Assembly: GCA_903860915.1 (NCBI GenBank)
Contig: CAIOSJ010000025.1
Span: 248,001 to 312,000, forward strand
Length of the DNA stretch: 64,000 nt
Source: an uncultured Actinomycetes bacterium
Lineage (GTDB): Bacteria; Actinomycetota; Acidimicrobiia; Acidimicrobiales; RAAP-2
Direction of reading: 5' to 3'
The notes beneath the pieces were generated by a model. The model saw only the letters and a list, made by a program, of their open reading frames with translations. It searched no databases and was not told the origin of the DNA. This document shows, in pieces, positions 9,662 through 20,042 of this stretch. The position numbers and the translations under genes are program-made. Each line of letters starts with the position of its first letter. The stretch's first letter is position 1.

Positions 9662-9875
9662 AAAAGCCACTGGAAAAACCAAGGATTTGCCCGGCATCGC
9701 CGCCTTCGTTACTTTGGGGGCCACCATCGCGAGTACCGTTGCCCTCGGGGTTTTCCTCGGTGTGATGGCGGACCGAGCGTGGGGTATTTCACCCTGGGGC
9801 CTACTCGTGGGGCTACTCTTAGGGACGTCGTTGGCGGTGTTCAGTGTTGTTCAACTGGTCAAACGCTGGATCTAA
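9654..9875 (+). CDS. AtpZ/AtpI-type small membrane protein
   Basis: 73 residues with two hydrophobic helices, 'AAFVTLGATIASTVALGVFLGVMADR' and 'WGLLVGLLLGTSLAVFSVV'. The glycines and the 'GVMADRAWG' turn fit the AtpZ/putative F0F1-ATPase subunit family (PF09527). The member of this family is thought to help assembly of the c-ring or Mg2+ supply for the enzyme. It overlaps the transferase gene upstream and is followed after 9 bp by a second AtpI-type gene, so it belongs to the atp operon. Confidence 0.75.
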   Translation: MSEKATGKTKDLPGIAAFVTLGATIASTVALGVFLGVMADRAWGISPWGLLVGLLLGTSLAVFSVVQLVKRWI

Positions 9876-9884
9876 GTACCCACC

Positions 9885-10295
9885 ATGCTCGAAAACCTCA
9901 CCCCCAATACCCTCCCTCGCCTCCTGCGTCGTACGACCATCGCGACATTGATTGTGGCTGCGCTCGCCTTCTTCGGCTCCCTGTTACTCAACGTTCCGCC
10001 CATGGGTTCACTGGGTTTACTGGTGGGAGTAGGCCTCGCCATTGCGAACCTTCGTTTCCTGGATCGCCAGACGGCCACGGTTGAAATGAAGGGCGAGCAG
10101 ACCCCCAAAGCCATCCGCCGCCAACTCGGTGGCAAGACAGTGTTACGACTGAGCATCATGACCGTTATTGTGGGTGTCGCAGTAATGTGTGACCACGTCC
10201 TAGGAATAGGTATTGTGTCTGGGCTGGTGCTGTTCCAAATCGTTTTTGTAGCTAACGTTCTGCGCGTCGTCGCACAACAAGGAGGAAGTGAGTGA
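9885..10295 (+). CDS. atpI: AtpI-like ATP synthase I protein
   Basis: 136 residues with four predicted membrane helices and a basic loop in the middle ('GEQTPKAIRRQLGGKTVLRLS'). Size, helix pattern and position directly before atpB fit the AtpI family (PF03899), an accessory protein for Fo assembly that is not part of the finished enzyme. The stop overlaps the atpB start by 4 bp. Sequence in this family is poorly conserved, so the assignment rests mostly on context. Confidence 0.8.
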   Translation: MLENLTPNTLPRLLRRTTIATLIVAALAFFGSLLLNVPPMGSLGLLVGVGLAIANLRFLDRQTATVEMKGEQTPKAIRRQLGGKTVLRLSIMTVIVGVAVMCDHVLGIGIVSGLVLFQIVFVANVLRVVAQQGGSE

Positions 10296-11074
10296 GAATG
10301 CTGTTCGCGGCTAAGACCATTGAAGTGGGTCACCACCCCACTGCAACGATTCTTGGGCTCACTCTCGACCTCGACATCGTCTTTTCGACTTTGGTCGCCG
10401 CTGCCATTTTCCTTTTTCTCGGATTCAAGATGTCCCGCAAAGCCACTGATGGCGTTCCAGGGAAACTGCAGCTCATGTGGGAAATCATCGTCGTCGATCT
10501 CGTTGGTGACCTGGCCGAGTCGGCCGTCGGCCCCAAGGGTAAGCGTTTTGTACCGCTGGGGGTCACCCTCTTCGTATTCATCCTGATTTCCAACTGGCTG
10601 GGCTTCATTCCCTCGGCCATGCACCCCGGATCGTCGTTCGAAATTCTCCCCCCGCCAACCAGTGACGTGAATCTGCCCCTCGCGATGGCGCTCTTGGTGA
10701 TTTTCTGGGTGCACATTGAATCCTTCCGGGCTCGCGGCATCCGTGGCTACTTCGGCCACTACGGCCAGCCCTTCAAGGCGCTAATTCCAATCAACGTCAT
10801 TGAGGAAATAACGAAGCCAATCACCATGACTTTCCGACTCTTCGGAAACATGTTCTCCGGCGGATTGATGATTGCGGTCATGACGACCCTGCTGCCGATC
10901 TACGCCGTACCCTTTGGTGAAATTGTCTGGAAGCCCTTCGACCTAGGAATCGGCGTCATCCAGGCATTCATCTTTATGCTGCTCGCAATCTTGTACTTTG
11001 GCATGGCGATGAGCCACGAAGAACACGATGACGAAACATTGGATCACCAACCGGTCCTTGCGACCTCGCACTAA
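10292..11074 (+). CDS. atpB: F1Fo ATP synthase subunit a
   Basis: Membrane stator subunit that forms the two proton half-channels next to the c-ring. 260 residues with about six helices. The essential arginine is in '[12 protein letters not shown]' near residue 182, and '[14 protein letters not shown]' near residue 100 is typical. The GTG start at 10292 overlaps atpI (GTGA). The N-terminus '[20 protein letters not shown]' is normal for actinobacteria. The last residues are charged and histidine-rich ([11 protein letters not shown]). Confidence 0.96.
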   Translation: MRMLFAAKTIEVGHHPTATILGLTLDLDIVFSTLVAAAIFLFLGFKMSRKATDGVPGKLQLMWEIIVVDLVGDLAESAVGPKGKRFVPLGVTLFVFILISNWLGFIPSAMHPGSSFEILPPPTSDVNLPLAMALLVIFWVHIESFRARGIRGYFGHYGQPFKALIPINVIEEITKPITMTFRLFGNMFSGGLMIAVMTTLLPIYAVPFGEIVWKPFDLGIGVIQAFIFMLLAILYFGMAMSHEEHDDETLDHQPVLATSH

Positions 11075-11094
11075 CCAACCCAGGAGGAAATGAA

Positions 11095-11358
11095 ATGGCA
11101 TCAACAGACATCGCATCAGCGGTACGTATCGCCGGAGCACTCGTCGGAGGCGGACTCGCCCTCGGCGGTGGCGCCATCGGTGCAGCAGTCGGTGACGGAT
11201 TGGCCGGTAGTCAGACGATTGCCGCCATCGCCCGTCAGCCGGAGATTGAAGGAAAGGCTCGCCAGTACTTCTTTCTGACCGTGGGTCTGGTAGAAGCCAT
11301 GTACTTCATCAACCTGCTGTTCATGGTCGTCTTCGTTTACGTTTTCAGCAAGCAATAG
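11095..11358 (+). CDS. atpE: F1Fo ATP synthase subunit c
   Basis: 87-residue hairpin of two helices that makes the rotor ring. The first helix is rich in GxGxG packing motifs ('[19 protein letters not shown]'), the polar loop is '[10 protein letters not shown]', and the ion-binding carboxylate is the Glu in '[10 protein letters not shown]' near residue 65. The Glu is followed by Ala rather than Ser/Thr, which argues for protons rather than sodium as coupling ion. The start has AGGAGG at 11081-11086. Confidence 0.97.
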   Translation: MASTDIASAVRIAGALVGGGLALGGGAIGAAVGDGLAGSQTIAAIARQPEIEGKARQYFFLTVGLVEAMYFINLLFMVVFVYVFSKQ

Positions 11359-11433
11359 TCACTGCGGTCGCCCCGGCGCGTGAGCGGCGGGGCGACTCTG
11401 GAAATTCTCCAACAACCGAAAGAGACAGGCACC

Positions 11434-11958
11434 ATGTTCATCGCCGAGTCAGTTTTCCTATTACCTAACGGTACGTTCGTTGTCGAACTACTCGTCGTTC
11501 TCGTGATCTTGTATTTCGCTACGACTAAAATTCTGCCGCCCCTCAACAAGGCGCTCGAAGCACGTCAGGAAAAGATCCGCACCTCATTGGAAGCCGCCGA
11601 CGCCGCTAAGGCTGAAGCACAGGCTGCCGGTGACGAGCGCGCGCAGCTGCTCAATGAGGCTCGCAATCAGGGGCGCTCCATTGTCGCTGATGCGCAGGCC
11701 ACGGCTGATCAGATTAAGGCTGACCAGGGTGAGCGTGGTCAGGCGGAGTACGACCGCAAGGTCGGCGCTGCCGCCAACGAAGTGAACGCCATTCGCCAGC
11801 GCGCTATCGACGAGGCTTCTGCTCGCATCGGTGAAGTTGTCTTCGAACTGGTTGCCAAGATTGTCGGTCGTGAAGTTGACCAGTCCTCCCACCAGGACCT
11901 CATTCGTGAAGCCGTTGCTGCACTCAATACTGAGGCGCAGAAGGGCGCCGGGCGTTAA
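11434..11958 (+). CDS. atpF: F1Fo ATP synthase subunit b
   Basis: Peripheral stalk subunit: one N-terminal helix in the membrane ('VVELLVVLVILYFA') then a long charged coiled coil with Ala/Glu/Lys/Arg repeats. The track starts at GTG 11380 with no ribosome site. I use the ATG at 11434, which has AGAGACAGG upstream and gives 174 residues, the usual length. Unlike in mycobacteria, b is separate and not fused to delta. Confidence 0.94.
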   Translation: MFIAESVFLLPNGTFVVELLVVLVILYFATTKILPPLNKALEARQEKIRTSLEAADAAKAEAQAAGDERAQLLNEARNQGRSIVADAQATADQIKADQGERGQAEYDRKVGAAANEVNAIRQRAIDEASARIGEVVFELVAKIVGREVDQSSHQDLIREAVAALNTEAQKGAGR

Positions 11959-11960
11959 GC

Positions 11961-12875
11961 ATGTTGCCAAAGCTTGAGGGTTACGCCGCGGCCATTCTGG
12001 GCTCGCTCGATGCAGCCGCCGTGGCTGAAGTCGCTCGCGAGCTTGAAGTGGTTGACGCGACGGTGGACACCCGCAGCGACCTCCGCGCCGTGTTTACCGA
12101 CACGGCTATTTCGGCGACTTCTCGTGGGGCAGTGGCCCGTGATCTTTTTGCCAACAAGGTTGTGCCGGCCACGGCTCGTATTGCCGCCTACGCCGCGCTT
12201 TCCGCGCCGGCTCAGGACGTACCGGGCGCGCTGGGTGATGCCGCGCACTACGCCCTGGAAAAGTCGCACGCCGAGCGCTACATCCCCCACGGTCTTTCTC
12301 TGCTGGCCGCTCGTAAGCGCGTCGCAGGTTTCGCTGACGCAGTTCTAGAAGATCTTCCCACTGATGCCTTCGGCGCTATCGAAGATGATCTGTTCCGTTG
12401 GGCGCGCACCATCGAAGCGAACGCTGATCTACGCCGTCTGCTCGTTGACCGCGACGCCTCGATTGAGAGTCGACTGGGGATCACCGCACAGCTGCTCGAC
12501 GGCAAGGCTTCGGCGGCCTCCGTGCGCCTGGCGCTGTACGTCATTGAGGGTGGTCGCCCCCGTGACGTTGTGGGAACGCTCGACTACTTAGTCGACTACA
12601 CCGCGATGGCTCGTAACTGGCGCGTCGCGCGTGTGCGCAGTGCCTTTCCTCTCGAGGAAGTGAGTCGACAGGCGCTCATCGCTTCACTGTCGGCTCTTAC
12701 GGGGACCCCCGTAGACTTACAAATTACCGAAGACCCCTCCCTCCTCGGCGGAATACTCGTCGAAGTTGGTGATCTCCGCCTCGACGCGACGACTCGAGGC
12801 CGGCTCGGGGCGCTACGCGAGAGCGTGGCGAACGGGGCCACTACCAATCTGCTGTCTAATCGAAACGAAAAGTAA
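11961..12875 (+). CDS. atpH: F1Fo ATP synthase subunit delta, long form with a duplicated N-terminal helical domain
   Basis: Delta links the b stalk to the top of F1. At 304 residues this is far longer than the usual 175-180. Residues about 8-79 ('YAAAILGSL...[11 protein letters not shown]...TARIAAYA') align by eye with residues about 124-195 ('FADAVLEDL...[11 protein letters not shown]...SVRLALYV'), so the N-terminal helical bundle is present twice. The C-terminal part '[10 protein letters not shown]' to '[22 protein letters not shown]' is the normal delta C-domain. Enlarged delta subunits are known in actinobacteria. Start ATG 11961, two bases after atpF. Confidence 0.93.
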   Translation: MLPKLEGYAAAILGSLDAAAVAEVARELEVVDATVDTRSDLRAVFTDTAISATSRGAVARDLFANKVVPATARIAAYAALSAPAQDVPGALGDAAHYALEKSHAERYIPHGLSLLAARKRVAGFADAVLEDLPTDAFGAIEDDLFRWARTIEANADLRRLLVDRDASIESRLGITAQLLDGKASAASVRLALYVIEGGRPRDVVGTLDYLVDYTAMARNWRVARVRSAFPLEEVSRQALIASLSALTGTPVDLQITEDPSLLGGILVEVGDLRLDATTRGRLGALRESVANGATTNLLSNRNEK

Positions 12876-12886
12876 AGGAAACTGTG

Positions 12887-14404
12887 ATGACTGAGCTCAC
12901 CATTAGTGCCACTGAAATTACCGAGGCGCTGCGTCGTCACGTTACTGAGTACAACCCCACCGTGGGCGCCGAACAGGTCGGCCGCGTCGTGGAGGTCGGT
13001 GACGGTATCGCTCGCGTGTCTGGTCTACCCAATGCCAAGGTCAACGAACTGCTCGAGTTCGCCGACGGCACCGTGGGCCTCGCGATGAACCTCGACGAAG
13101 ACACTATCGGCGCCGTGGTGCTCGGTGGCGTGGACGGCATCGAAGAAGACCAGGTTGTTCGCGCGACCGGCAACATTCTCTCTATGCCCGTTGGTGACGC
13201 CCTGCTCGGTCGTGTAGTCGACGCCTTGGGTCAGCCCATTGACGGCAAGGGACCACTCGTGGGCGCGCTGAGTCGCCGTATGGAAGTCCAGGCTCCCGGC
13301 ATCGTGGGACGCCAGCCGGTCGGAGAACCCATGCAGACGGGTATCAAAGCCATTGACGCCATGACCCCGATTGGCCGTGGCCAGCGTGAACTGATCATCG
13401 GTGACCGTAAGACGGGTAAGACCACTGTGGCTATCGACACGATTCTGAACCAAAAGGGCCAGAACGTGAAGTGCATCTACGTGGCCATTGGCCAGAAGAA
13501 CTCCTCCGTGGCACAGACCGTCAAGACCCTCGAAGACCACGGCGCCATGGAATACACGGTGGTCGTTGTCGCCTCCGCCGGCGACCCCGCACCGTTCAAG
13601 TTCCTCGCCCCCTACGCCGGGTGCGCTATTGGCCAGCACTGGATGGAAAACTCCGAGCACGCGCTCGTGGTCTACGACGACCTCTCCAAGCAGGCTGAAG
13701 CCTACCGTCAGGTCTCCCTGCTCCTGCGCCGCCCGCCAGGTCGTGAGGCCTACCCCGGTGACGTTTTCTACCTGCACAGTCGCTTGCTGGAGCGCGCCGC
13801 AAAGCTGAGCGACGATCTTGGTGGTGGATCCTTGACCGCCCTACCCATCATCGAAACCAAGGCCGGCGATATCTCCGCCTACATTCCCACCAACGTGATT
13901 TCGATCACCGACGGTCAGGTCTTTTTAGAGTCCGACCTGTTCTACTCGGGTATTCGTCCGGCTATCAACGTTGGTAACTCGGTGTCACGAGTGGGTGGCG
14001 CTGCGCAGACCAAGGCCATGAAGTCAGTCTCGGGTTCGCTGAAGCTCGACCTCGCGCAGTTCCGTGAGCTGGAGTCCTTCGCGACTTTCGGCTCGGAACT
14101 CGACAAGGTTTCCCAACAGCAGCTCGACCGTGGCTACCGTCTCACCGAGTTGCTCAAGCAGGGCCTCAACGCTCCTCTACCCGTCGAAGAACAAGTTCTG
14201 GTTATCTACGCGGGCTCCAAGGGCTGGGTGGACTCAGTTCCAGTGGCGGACGTTCGTCGCTTTGAGACCGAATTGCTCCAGACCTTCAAGGCTAAGCACT
14301 CCGACTTACTCGACACCATCCGCACCACCGGCGCCCTGCCGGATACGGCTGCCCTGGACGCCGCTCTGACCAGCTTCATCGCTGGCTTCGCGACCAGTAA
14401 CTAA
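12887..14404 (+). CDS. atpA: F1Fo ATP synthase subunit alpha
   Basis: Non-catalytic nucleotide-binding subunit of the F1 hexamer, 505 residues. The Walker A motif is '[11 protein letters not shown]' near residue 170, with '[15 protein letters not shown]' as the Walker B region. The arginine-finger region is '[18 protein letters not shown]'. The track begins at GTG 12884. ATG 12887 is better because AAAGGA lies seven bases upstream. The spacing to delta is 11 bp. Confidence 0.97.
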   Translation: MTELTISATEITEALRRHVTEYNPTVGAEQVGRVVEVGDGIARVSGLPNAKVNELLEFADGTVGLAMNLDEDTIGAVVLGGVDGIEEDQVVRATGNILSMPVGDALLGRVVDALGQPIDGKGPLVGALSRRMEVQAPGIVGRQPVGEPMQTGIKAIDAMTPIGRGQRELIIGDRKTGKTTVAIDTILNQKGQNVKCIYVAIGQKNSSVAQTVKTLEDHGAMEYTVVVVASAGDPAPFKFLAPYAGCAIGQHWMENSEHALVVYDDLSKQAEAYRQVSLLLRRPPGREAYPGDVFYLHSRLLERAAKLSDDLGGGSLTALPIIETKAGDISAYIPTNVISITDGQVFLESDLFYSGIRPAINVGNSVSRVGGAAQTKAMKSVSGSLKLDLAQFRELESFATFGSELDKVSQQQLDRGYRLTELLKQGLNAPLPVEEQVLVIYAGSKGWVDSVPVADVRRFETELLQTFKAKHSDLLDTIRTTGALPDTAALDAALTSFIAGFATSN

Positions 14405-14442
14405 GTAACGAACTAGACCAGGACTGAGAAAGGAGGGAGATT

Positions 14443-15333
14443 ATGGCTGGAGGACAAGAACGAATTTTGCGTCGTCGAATTAAGTCGGTACAAGCGACGC
14501 GTAAAATTACGAAGGCGATGGAGCTGATTGCCGCCTCACAAATTTCACGCTCTCAGCACCGCATCACCGCTAATCGCCCCTTTCGAGCGGGCATGAGTCG
14601 AATCATTCTCGAAGCAGCCCAGGGTGACCCGGCAGCGGCTTCGAAGTTGCTCGGCGTACCCGAAAAAGTAGAGCAGGCCACGGTTCTCGCCATTGTGGGC
14701 GATCGCGGACTCTCGGGTGCCTACAACTCCTCAGTCTTGCGGGCCACTGAACGTTTGGTCGCCGAACTCACCGCGAACGGGACGCAAGTTCGTCTCTTCT
14801 GCGTTGGCAAGAAGGCCCCGGCCTACTTCCGTTTCCGTGGACTCAGTGTGGAAGCCAGCTTTCAAGGTTTCTCGGATCGGCCCGAATTCTCGAACGCGCG
14901 TGACGTTGCAAATGCCGTGGCCTCCGGATTCATCGCCGGTGAGTCCCAGCAGGTGCTCCTCGTCTCGACCGCCTATCGCTCCGCGGCTAGTCAGTCCGTG
15001 GTTAGTCGTCAGTTGCTGCCATTGACCTTGCCCGACGCTCCGGTCGAAACCGCCAAGGTCGTCAAGGGCTACACCGAGTTCGAACCCGAAGTAGAGCGGC
15101 TGATGGCCGAACTGGCCCCCAAGGCCCTAGAGAGTGAGATCTTCACTGCTCTACTGGAAGGCGCCGCCGCCTTTCACACGAGCCAGCAGCGAGCTATGGC
15201 TGCTGCCACCGATAATGCCGACGAGCTCGGCCGTACTTTGACCCGCATTATGAACCGAGCCCGCCAGGACTCGATCACCACCGAAATCATGGAAATCGTG
15301 GGTGGAGCCGAAGCGCTCCGCTCGGGAAAGTGA
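14443..15333 (+). CDS. atpG: F1Fo ATP synthase subunit gamma
   Basis: Central rotor shaft. The N-terminal helix 'LRRRIKSVQATRKITKAMELIAASQI' and the C-terminal helix 'NADELGRTLTRIMNRARQDSITTEIMEIVGGAEAL' form the coiled coil that turns inside alpha3beta3. The Rossmann-like domain between them begins 'VLAIVGDRGLSGAYNSSV'. 296 residues. A strong ribosome site, GAAAGGAGGG, precedes ATG 14443. Confidence 0.96.
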   Translation: MAGGQERILRRRIKSVQATRKITKAMELIAASQISRSQHRITANRPFRAGMSRIILEAAQGDPAAASKLLGVPEKVEQATVLAIVGDRGLSGAYNSSVLRATERLVAELTANGTQVRLFCVGKKAPAYFRFRGLSVEASFQGFSDRPEFSNARDVANAVASGFIAGESQQVLLVSTAYRSAASQSVVSRQLLPLTLPDAPVETAKVVKGYTEFEPEVERLMAELAPKALESEIFTALLEGAAAFHTSQQRAMAAATDNADELGRTLTRIMNRARQDSITTEIMEIVGGAEALRSGK

Positions 15334-15337
15334 GTAA

Positions 15338-16774
<1,437 letters not shown>

Positions 16775-16776
16775 GC

Positions 16777-17205
16777 GTGGCTGGTTCCCTCTTCGTAGAA
16801 ATCGTGACGCCGGAGTCGGCGCTATGGGCGGGTAACGCCACGGCGCTGATCGGTAGGTCGAGTGACGGTGAATTCACCGTCTTGGCACAGCACACCCCCC
16901 TAGTGGGTGACATTGTGCCGAGCGTGGTTCGCGTTACCACTGCGGATGGGGAGCGCTCCTTCGTGGTTCACGGAGGATTCTTCCAGGTGGGTTCCGAAGG
17001 TTCGTTCGAGAACACTCGTGCTACGGTTTTGGCCGGAATCGTCGAAGACGTCGCCACTTTGGATGTTCCACGGGCCCAAGCGGCGAAGGACGCCGCGGAT
17101 GCGGCCCTGGCGGCCCTGCGCGGTGACGAGGGCGATGGAGGCGAAGTCGCAGCTCTGCGCGCAGCCCTCGCTCGAGCCGAACTGCGCCTAGCGGCGGCGC
17201 ACTAG
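16777..17205 (+). CDS. atpC: F1Fo ATP synthase subunit epsilon
   Basis: Rotor-stalk regulator of F1. The N-terminal beta-sandwich is 'LFVEIVTPESALWAGNATALIGRSSDGEFTVLAQHTPLVGDI', and the Ala/Glu-rich C-terminus forms the inhibitory helices. 142 residues. GTG start. It is the last gene of the operon, and its stop overlaps the convergent CBS gene by 4 bp. Confidence 0.94.
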   Translation: MAGSLFVEIVTPESALWAGNATALIGRSSDGEFTVLAQHTPLVGDIVPSVVRVTTADGERSFVVHGGFFQVGSEGSFENTRATVLAGIVEDVATLDVPRAQAAKDAADAALAALRGDEGDGGEVAALRAALARAELRLAAAH

Positions 17206-17633
17206 CGAGCCGTCACGTAGTCCAGTAGTTCCCGTCGGTCGCGTTCGAGCTCGTCGAAACGAGCTTTGACGACGTCGCCGATGGACACGAGTCCCACGAG
17301 TCGCTGGTTCTCAAGAACGGGAATATGACGAATTCTCTTGGTGGTCATCTGCCCCATGAGTTCGGCACAGGATGTGGATAAATCGCAGGTGAACACCTCC
17401 GCGCTCATCAGACTCTCAACACTGTTCCCGAGGACGCTCGGACCCACGAGGGAGAGCGCCCGCACAATGTCGCGTTCGGAAATCATCCCCGCCAAGGGCT
17501 CCCCGGAGCCGGTGACGATCAATGCCCCTATACGTCGCGTACGTAATATTTCGACCACGTCAGCGACGAGGCGATCTTTGGAAATGGTGGCCACATCGTG
17601 ACCCTTGTTATTGAGGATGTCGGCAACGTTCAT
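17202..17633 (-). CDS. two-CBS-domain protein
   Basis: 143 residues that are almost entirely a CBS pair (Bateman module): 'VADILNNKGHDVATISKDRLVADVVEILRTRRIGALIV' then 'GMISERDIVRAL' for the first, and 'HIPVLENQRLVGLVSIGDVVKARF' for the second. Such stand-alone modules bind adenine nucleotides or SAM and regulate partner proteins. No effector domain is attached. It faces the atp operon end to end and precedes glpX on the opposite side. The binding partner cannot be told from sequence. Confidence 0.9.
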   Translation of the reverse strand: MNVADILNNKGHDVATISKDRLVADVVEILRTRRIGALIVTGSGEPLAGMISERDIVRALSLVGPSVLGNSVESLMSAEVFTCDLSTSCAELMGQMTTKRIRHIPVLENQRLVGLVSIGDVVKARFDELERDRRELLDYVTAR

Positions 17634-17715
17634 AAAGCCCCCTCTTCCGTGTTGCTCGTGGTCGAAAGTGACCCCACTGGCAGAATAAACCGAGGAGAGA
17701 AGAAAAACTGGTCGC

Positions 17716-18705
17716 CTAGAGTCCAGAGTGCGAAAACTCCGTCAGATTGTTGTGACGGTGGATTGTTTCGACAATTCTCACGGTTCCGGACTTGGATCGA
17801 ACCACCAGTGACTGCGTGGTGGCGCCAAAGTCGTGGTAGCGAACGCCGCGCAGGAAGTCGCCATCGGTAATCGCCGTCATGGAGAAAAAGCAGTTGTCCC
17901 CGGCGACGAGATCGTCGATGGAGAGAATTTTGTTCAGGTCGTAACCCAGTGCGCGAGCGGCGTCGGCTTCGGCCGCGTCCCGGGCGAACAGACGGCCCTG
18001 GATCTCGCCACCGAGCCCCTTCAACGCAGCCGCAGCGATGACGCCCTCGGGGGTGCCACCCGTACCGAGGAGAATATCGGCTCCAGAATCGGGCCAGGCG
18101 GTAGAAATGGCGCCGGCGACGTCACCATCGGTGATCGAGAGAATGCGAGCACCGGTGCTACGAACTTCATCCATGAGATCGCTGTGGCGATCGCGGTCGA
18201 GGATGACGACGCCGAGGTCGGCGACGTCCTTACCGAGTTTCTTTGCGAGGTTGCGAAGGTTTTCAGTGGGCGAGAGGTCGAGGCTGACCGTCCCTCGACC
18301 CTTGGGGCCGACGGCAATCTTGTCCATGTACACGCAGGGTCCCGGATTGAACATACTGCCCGCTTCGGACAGCGCAATGACCGCCACGGCTCCATTGCGA
18401 CCTTTGGCGGTGAGGGTGGTTCCGTCGACGGGGTCAACGGCGATATCCATTTTGGGCGGTCGACCATCACCAATGCGCTCGCCATTAAAGAGCATGGGGG
18501 CTTCATCTTTTTCGCCCTCACCAATGACGACTACGGCGTCCATGGATACCGAACCCAGGACGCGACGCATGGCATCAACGGCCGCACCATCGGCAGAGTT
18601 CTTATCGCCTCGACCCACCCAGTGGGAGGCGGCGATGGCTGCGGCCTCGGTCACACGGACCATTTCTAGCGCTAGGTTGCGGTCGGGTTCCGCCGGAATC
18701 TGCAT
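17716..18705 (-). CDS. glpX: class II fructose-1,6-bisphosphatase
   Basis: Gluconeogenic phosphatase that converts fructose-1,6-bisphosphate to fructose-6-phosphate. 329 residues. The metal site is visible in 'VVIGEGEKDEAPMLFNGE' and 'DIAVDPVDGTTLTAKGRNGA', with 'LGTGGTPEGVIAAAALK' later. In most actinobacteria GlpX is the only FBPase. ATG start at 18705. It is divergent from murA, with 74 bp between the starts. Confidence 0.96.
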   Translation of the reverse strand: MQIPAEPDRNLALEMVRVTEAAAIAASHWVGRGDKNSADGAAVDAMRRVLGSVSMDAVVVIGEGEKDEAPMLFNGERIGDGRPPKMDIAVDPVDGTTLTAKGRNGAVAVIALSEAGSMFNPGPCVYMDKIAVGPKGRGTVSLDLSPTENLRNLAKKLGKDVADLGVVILDRDRHSDLMDEVRSTGARILSITDGDVAGAISTAWPDSGADILLGTGGTPEGVIAAAALKGLGGEIQGRLFARDAAEADAARALGYDLNKILSIDDLVAGDNCFFSMTAITDGDFLRGVRYHDFGATTQSLVVRSKSGTVRIVETIHRHNNLTEFSHSGL

Positions 18706-18779
18706 GGACGGAGTTTAGTTCTTGCGCCGAGACTGGCCAAAACTGACGCGATATGTGCGTAACGGCAATACTGGAAGCC

Positions 18780-20042
18780 GTGAGCTCGCTCAGCATTACT
18801 CCAAGTGGACCACTCGAGGGCAGCGTGCCGGCCCTCGGAGCCAAGAACGCCGTCTTGAAAGAGATGGCGGCCTGTCTGTTGGCGTCGGGTACCCACCACC
18901 TGACGAACGTACCGGCCACCTCGGACGTGGCCACGATGAGCGAACTCTTAACCCACCTCGGCTGTGATGTTTCGTGGGCTGGCGTGCACGCTCTCGATAT
19001 CGAGGTCCCGGCTGCTGATCAGCTGGTCCCGCACGCCCCGAGTCATCTCTTCGCCGCCATGCGGGCTTCGCTCGTCGTCCTCGGACCACTGCTGGCCCGA
19101 TGCGGTGAGGCCACCATGGCCCTCCCTGGTGGAGACGACTTCGGGGGCCGCCCGATTAATTTTCATATTGACGGGCTCACGGCCATGGGCGGCTTCTTTA
19201 ACAATGACCCCGAAATAATTCGTGGGTCACTGCCGACGGGTCGTTTGGTCGGCGCACGTATCACGCTGGAATATCCCAGTCATACGGCCACCGATAATTT
19301 GTTGATGGCGGCGGTACTCGCCGATGGGCGAACAGTTATCGATAATGCCGCGCGTGAACCCGAGGTCGAAGATCTCTGTCAGCACCTGATAGCGATGGGC
19401 GCGCGTATCGAGGGCTTGGGCACTTCGCGACTCACCATCGACGGGGTATCGGCGTTAGACCCGACAACCCACCACGTCGTCACTGACCGCGTCGTCGCCG
19501 CCACCTACCTCGGTGCGGGACTGGTGACGGGTGGGCGCGTGCACGTGCCTGACGCCCGTGGTGACCACATGGAGATGCTGCTGAGAAAGTTTCGTCACAT
19601 GGGGGCGACTATTGATCTCAGTAATGGTATTGAACTCTCCGGTCCGTCTCGGGCTGCGGCTGTCGATGTAGCCACATTGCCGTATCCGGGGGTCGCCACC
19701 GACTACAAACCTCTCATTACCGCCATTTTGGCCACGGCGGATGGCGTGTCGGTCGTGACGGAGAATCTCTTCGATGGCCGCTTTCGCTACGTGGACGAGC
19801 TCTTGAAGATGGGTGCTCTCATTAGTACCGAGGGGCACCACGCGGTGATTCGTGGAATTATCCAGTTGACCGGAGCCGAGGTCTACGCCACTGACATTCG
19901 GGCCGGGGCCGCATTGACCCTGGCCGCCCTCCGAGCTGACGGCCCCACCGTGGTGCACGGGCTAGATCATATGGACCGGGGCTACGAAGATTTCGACGGC
20001 TGTCTGAGGAGCCTCGGCGCTACGGTAGAACGAAGAGCATGA
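18780..20042 (+). CDS. murA: UDP-N-acetylglucosamine 1-carboxyvinyltransferase with Asp at the catalytic Cys position
   Basis: First committed step of peptidoglycan synthesis: adds enolpyruvate from PEP to UDP-GlcNAc. The fold is shown by 'EGSVPALGAKNAVLKEMAA', 'GARITLEYPSHTATDNLLMAAVLADG' and 'YPGVATDYKPLITAIL'. The active-site loop reads 'LPGGDDFGGRP', where E. coli has PGGCTIG, so the Cys is Asp (about residue 119). The same change is known from mycobacteria and Chlamydia and makes the enzyme insensitive to fosfomycin. The track starts at ATG 18753. GTG 18780 gives 420 residues, the normal length, and has GGAAG upstream. Confidence 0.95.
   Translation: MSSLSITPSGPLEGSVPALGAKNAVLKEMAACLLASGTHHLTNVPATSDVATMSELLTHLGCDVSWAGVHALDIEVPAADQLVPHAPSHLFAAMRASLVVLGPLLARCGEATMALPGGDDFGGRPINFHIDGLTAMGGFFNNDPEIIRGSLPTGRLVGARITLEYPSHTATDNLLMAAVLADGRTVIDNAAREPEVEDLCQHLIAMGARIEGLGTSRLTIDGVSALDPTTHHVVTDRVVAATYLGAGLVTGGRVHVPDARGDHMEMLLRKFRHMGATIDLSNGIELSGPSRAAAVDVATLPYPGVATDYKPLITAILATADGVSVVTENLFDGRFRYVDELLKMGALISTEGHHAVIRGIIQLTGAEVYATDIRAGAALTLAALRADGPTVVHGLDHMDRGYEDFDGCLRSLGATVERRA

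Noticed and set aside
17833-18669. 278-codon ORF opposite glpX
   Set aside because: Shadow of glpX; composition is driven by the codon bias of the opposite strand.
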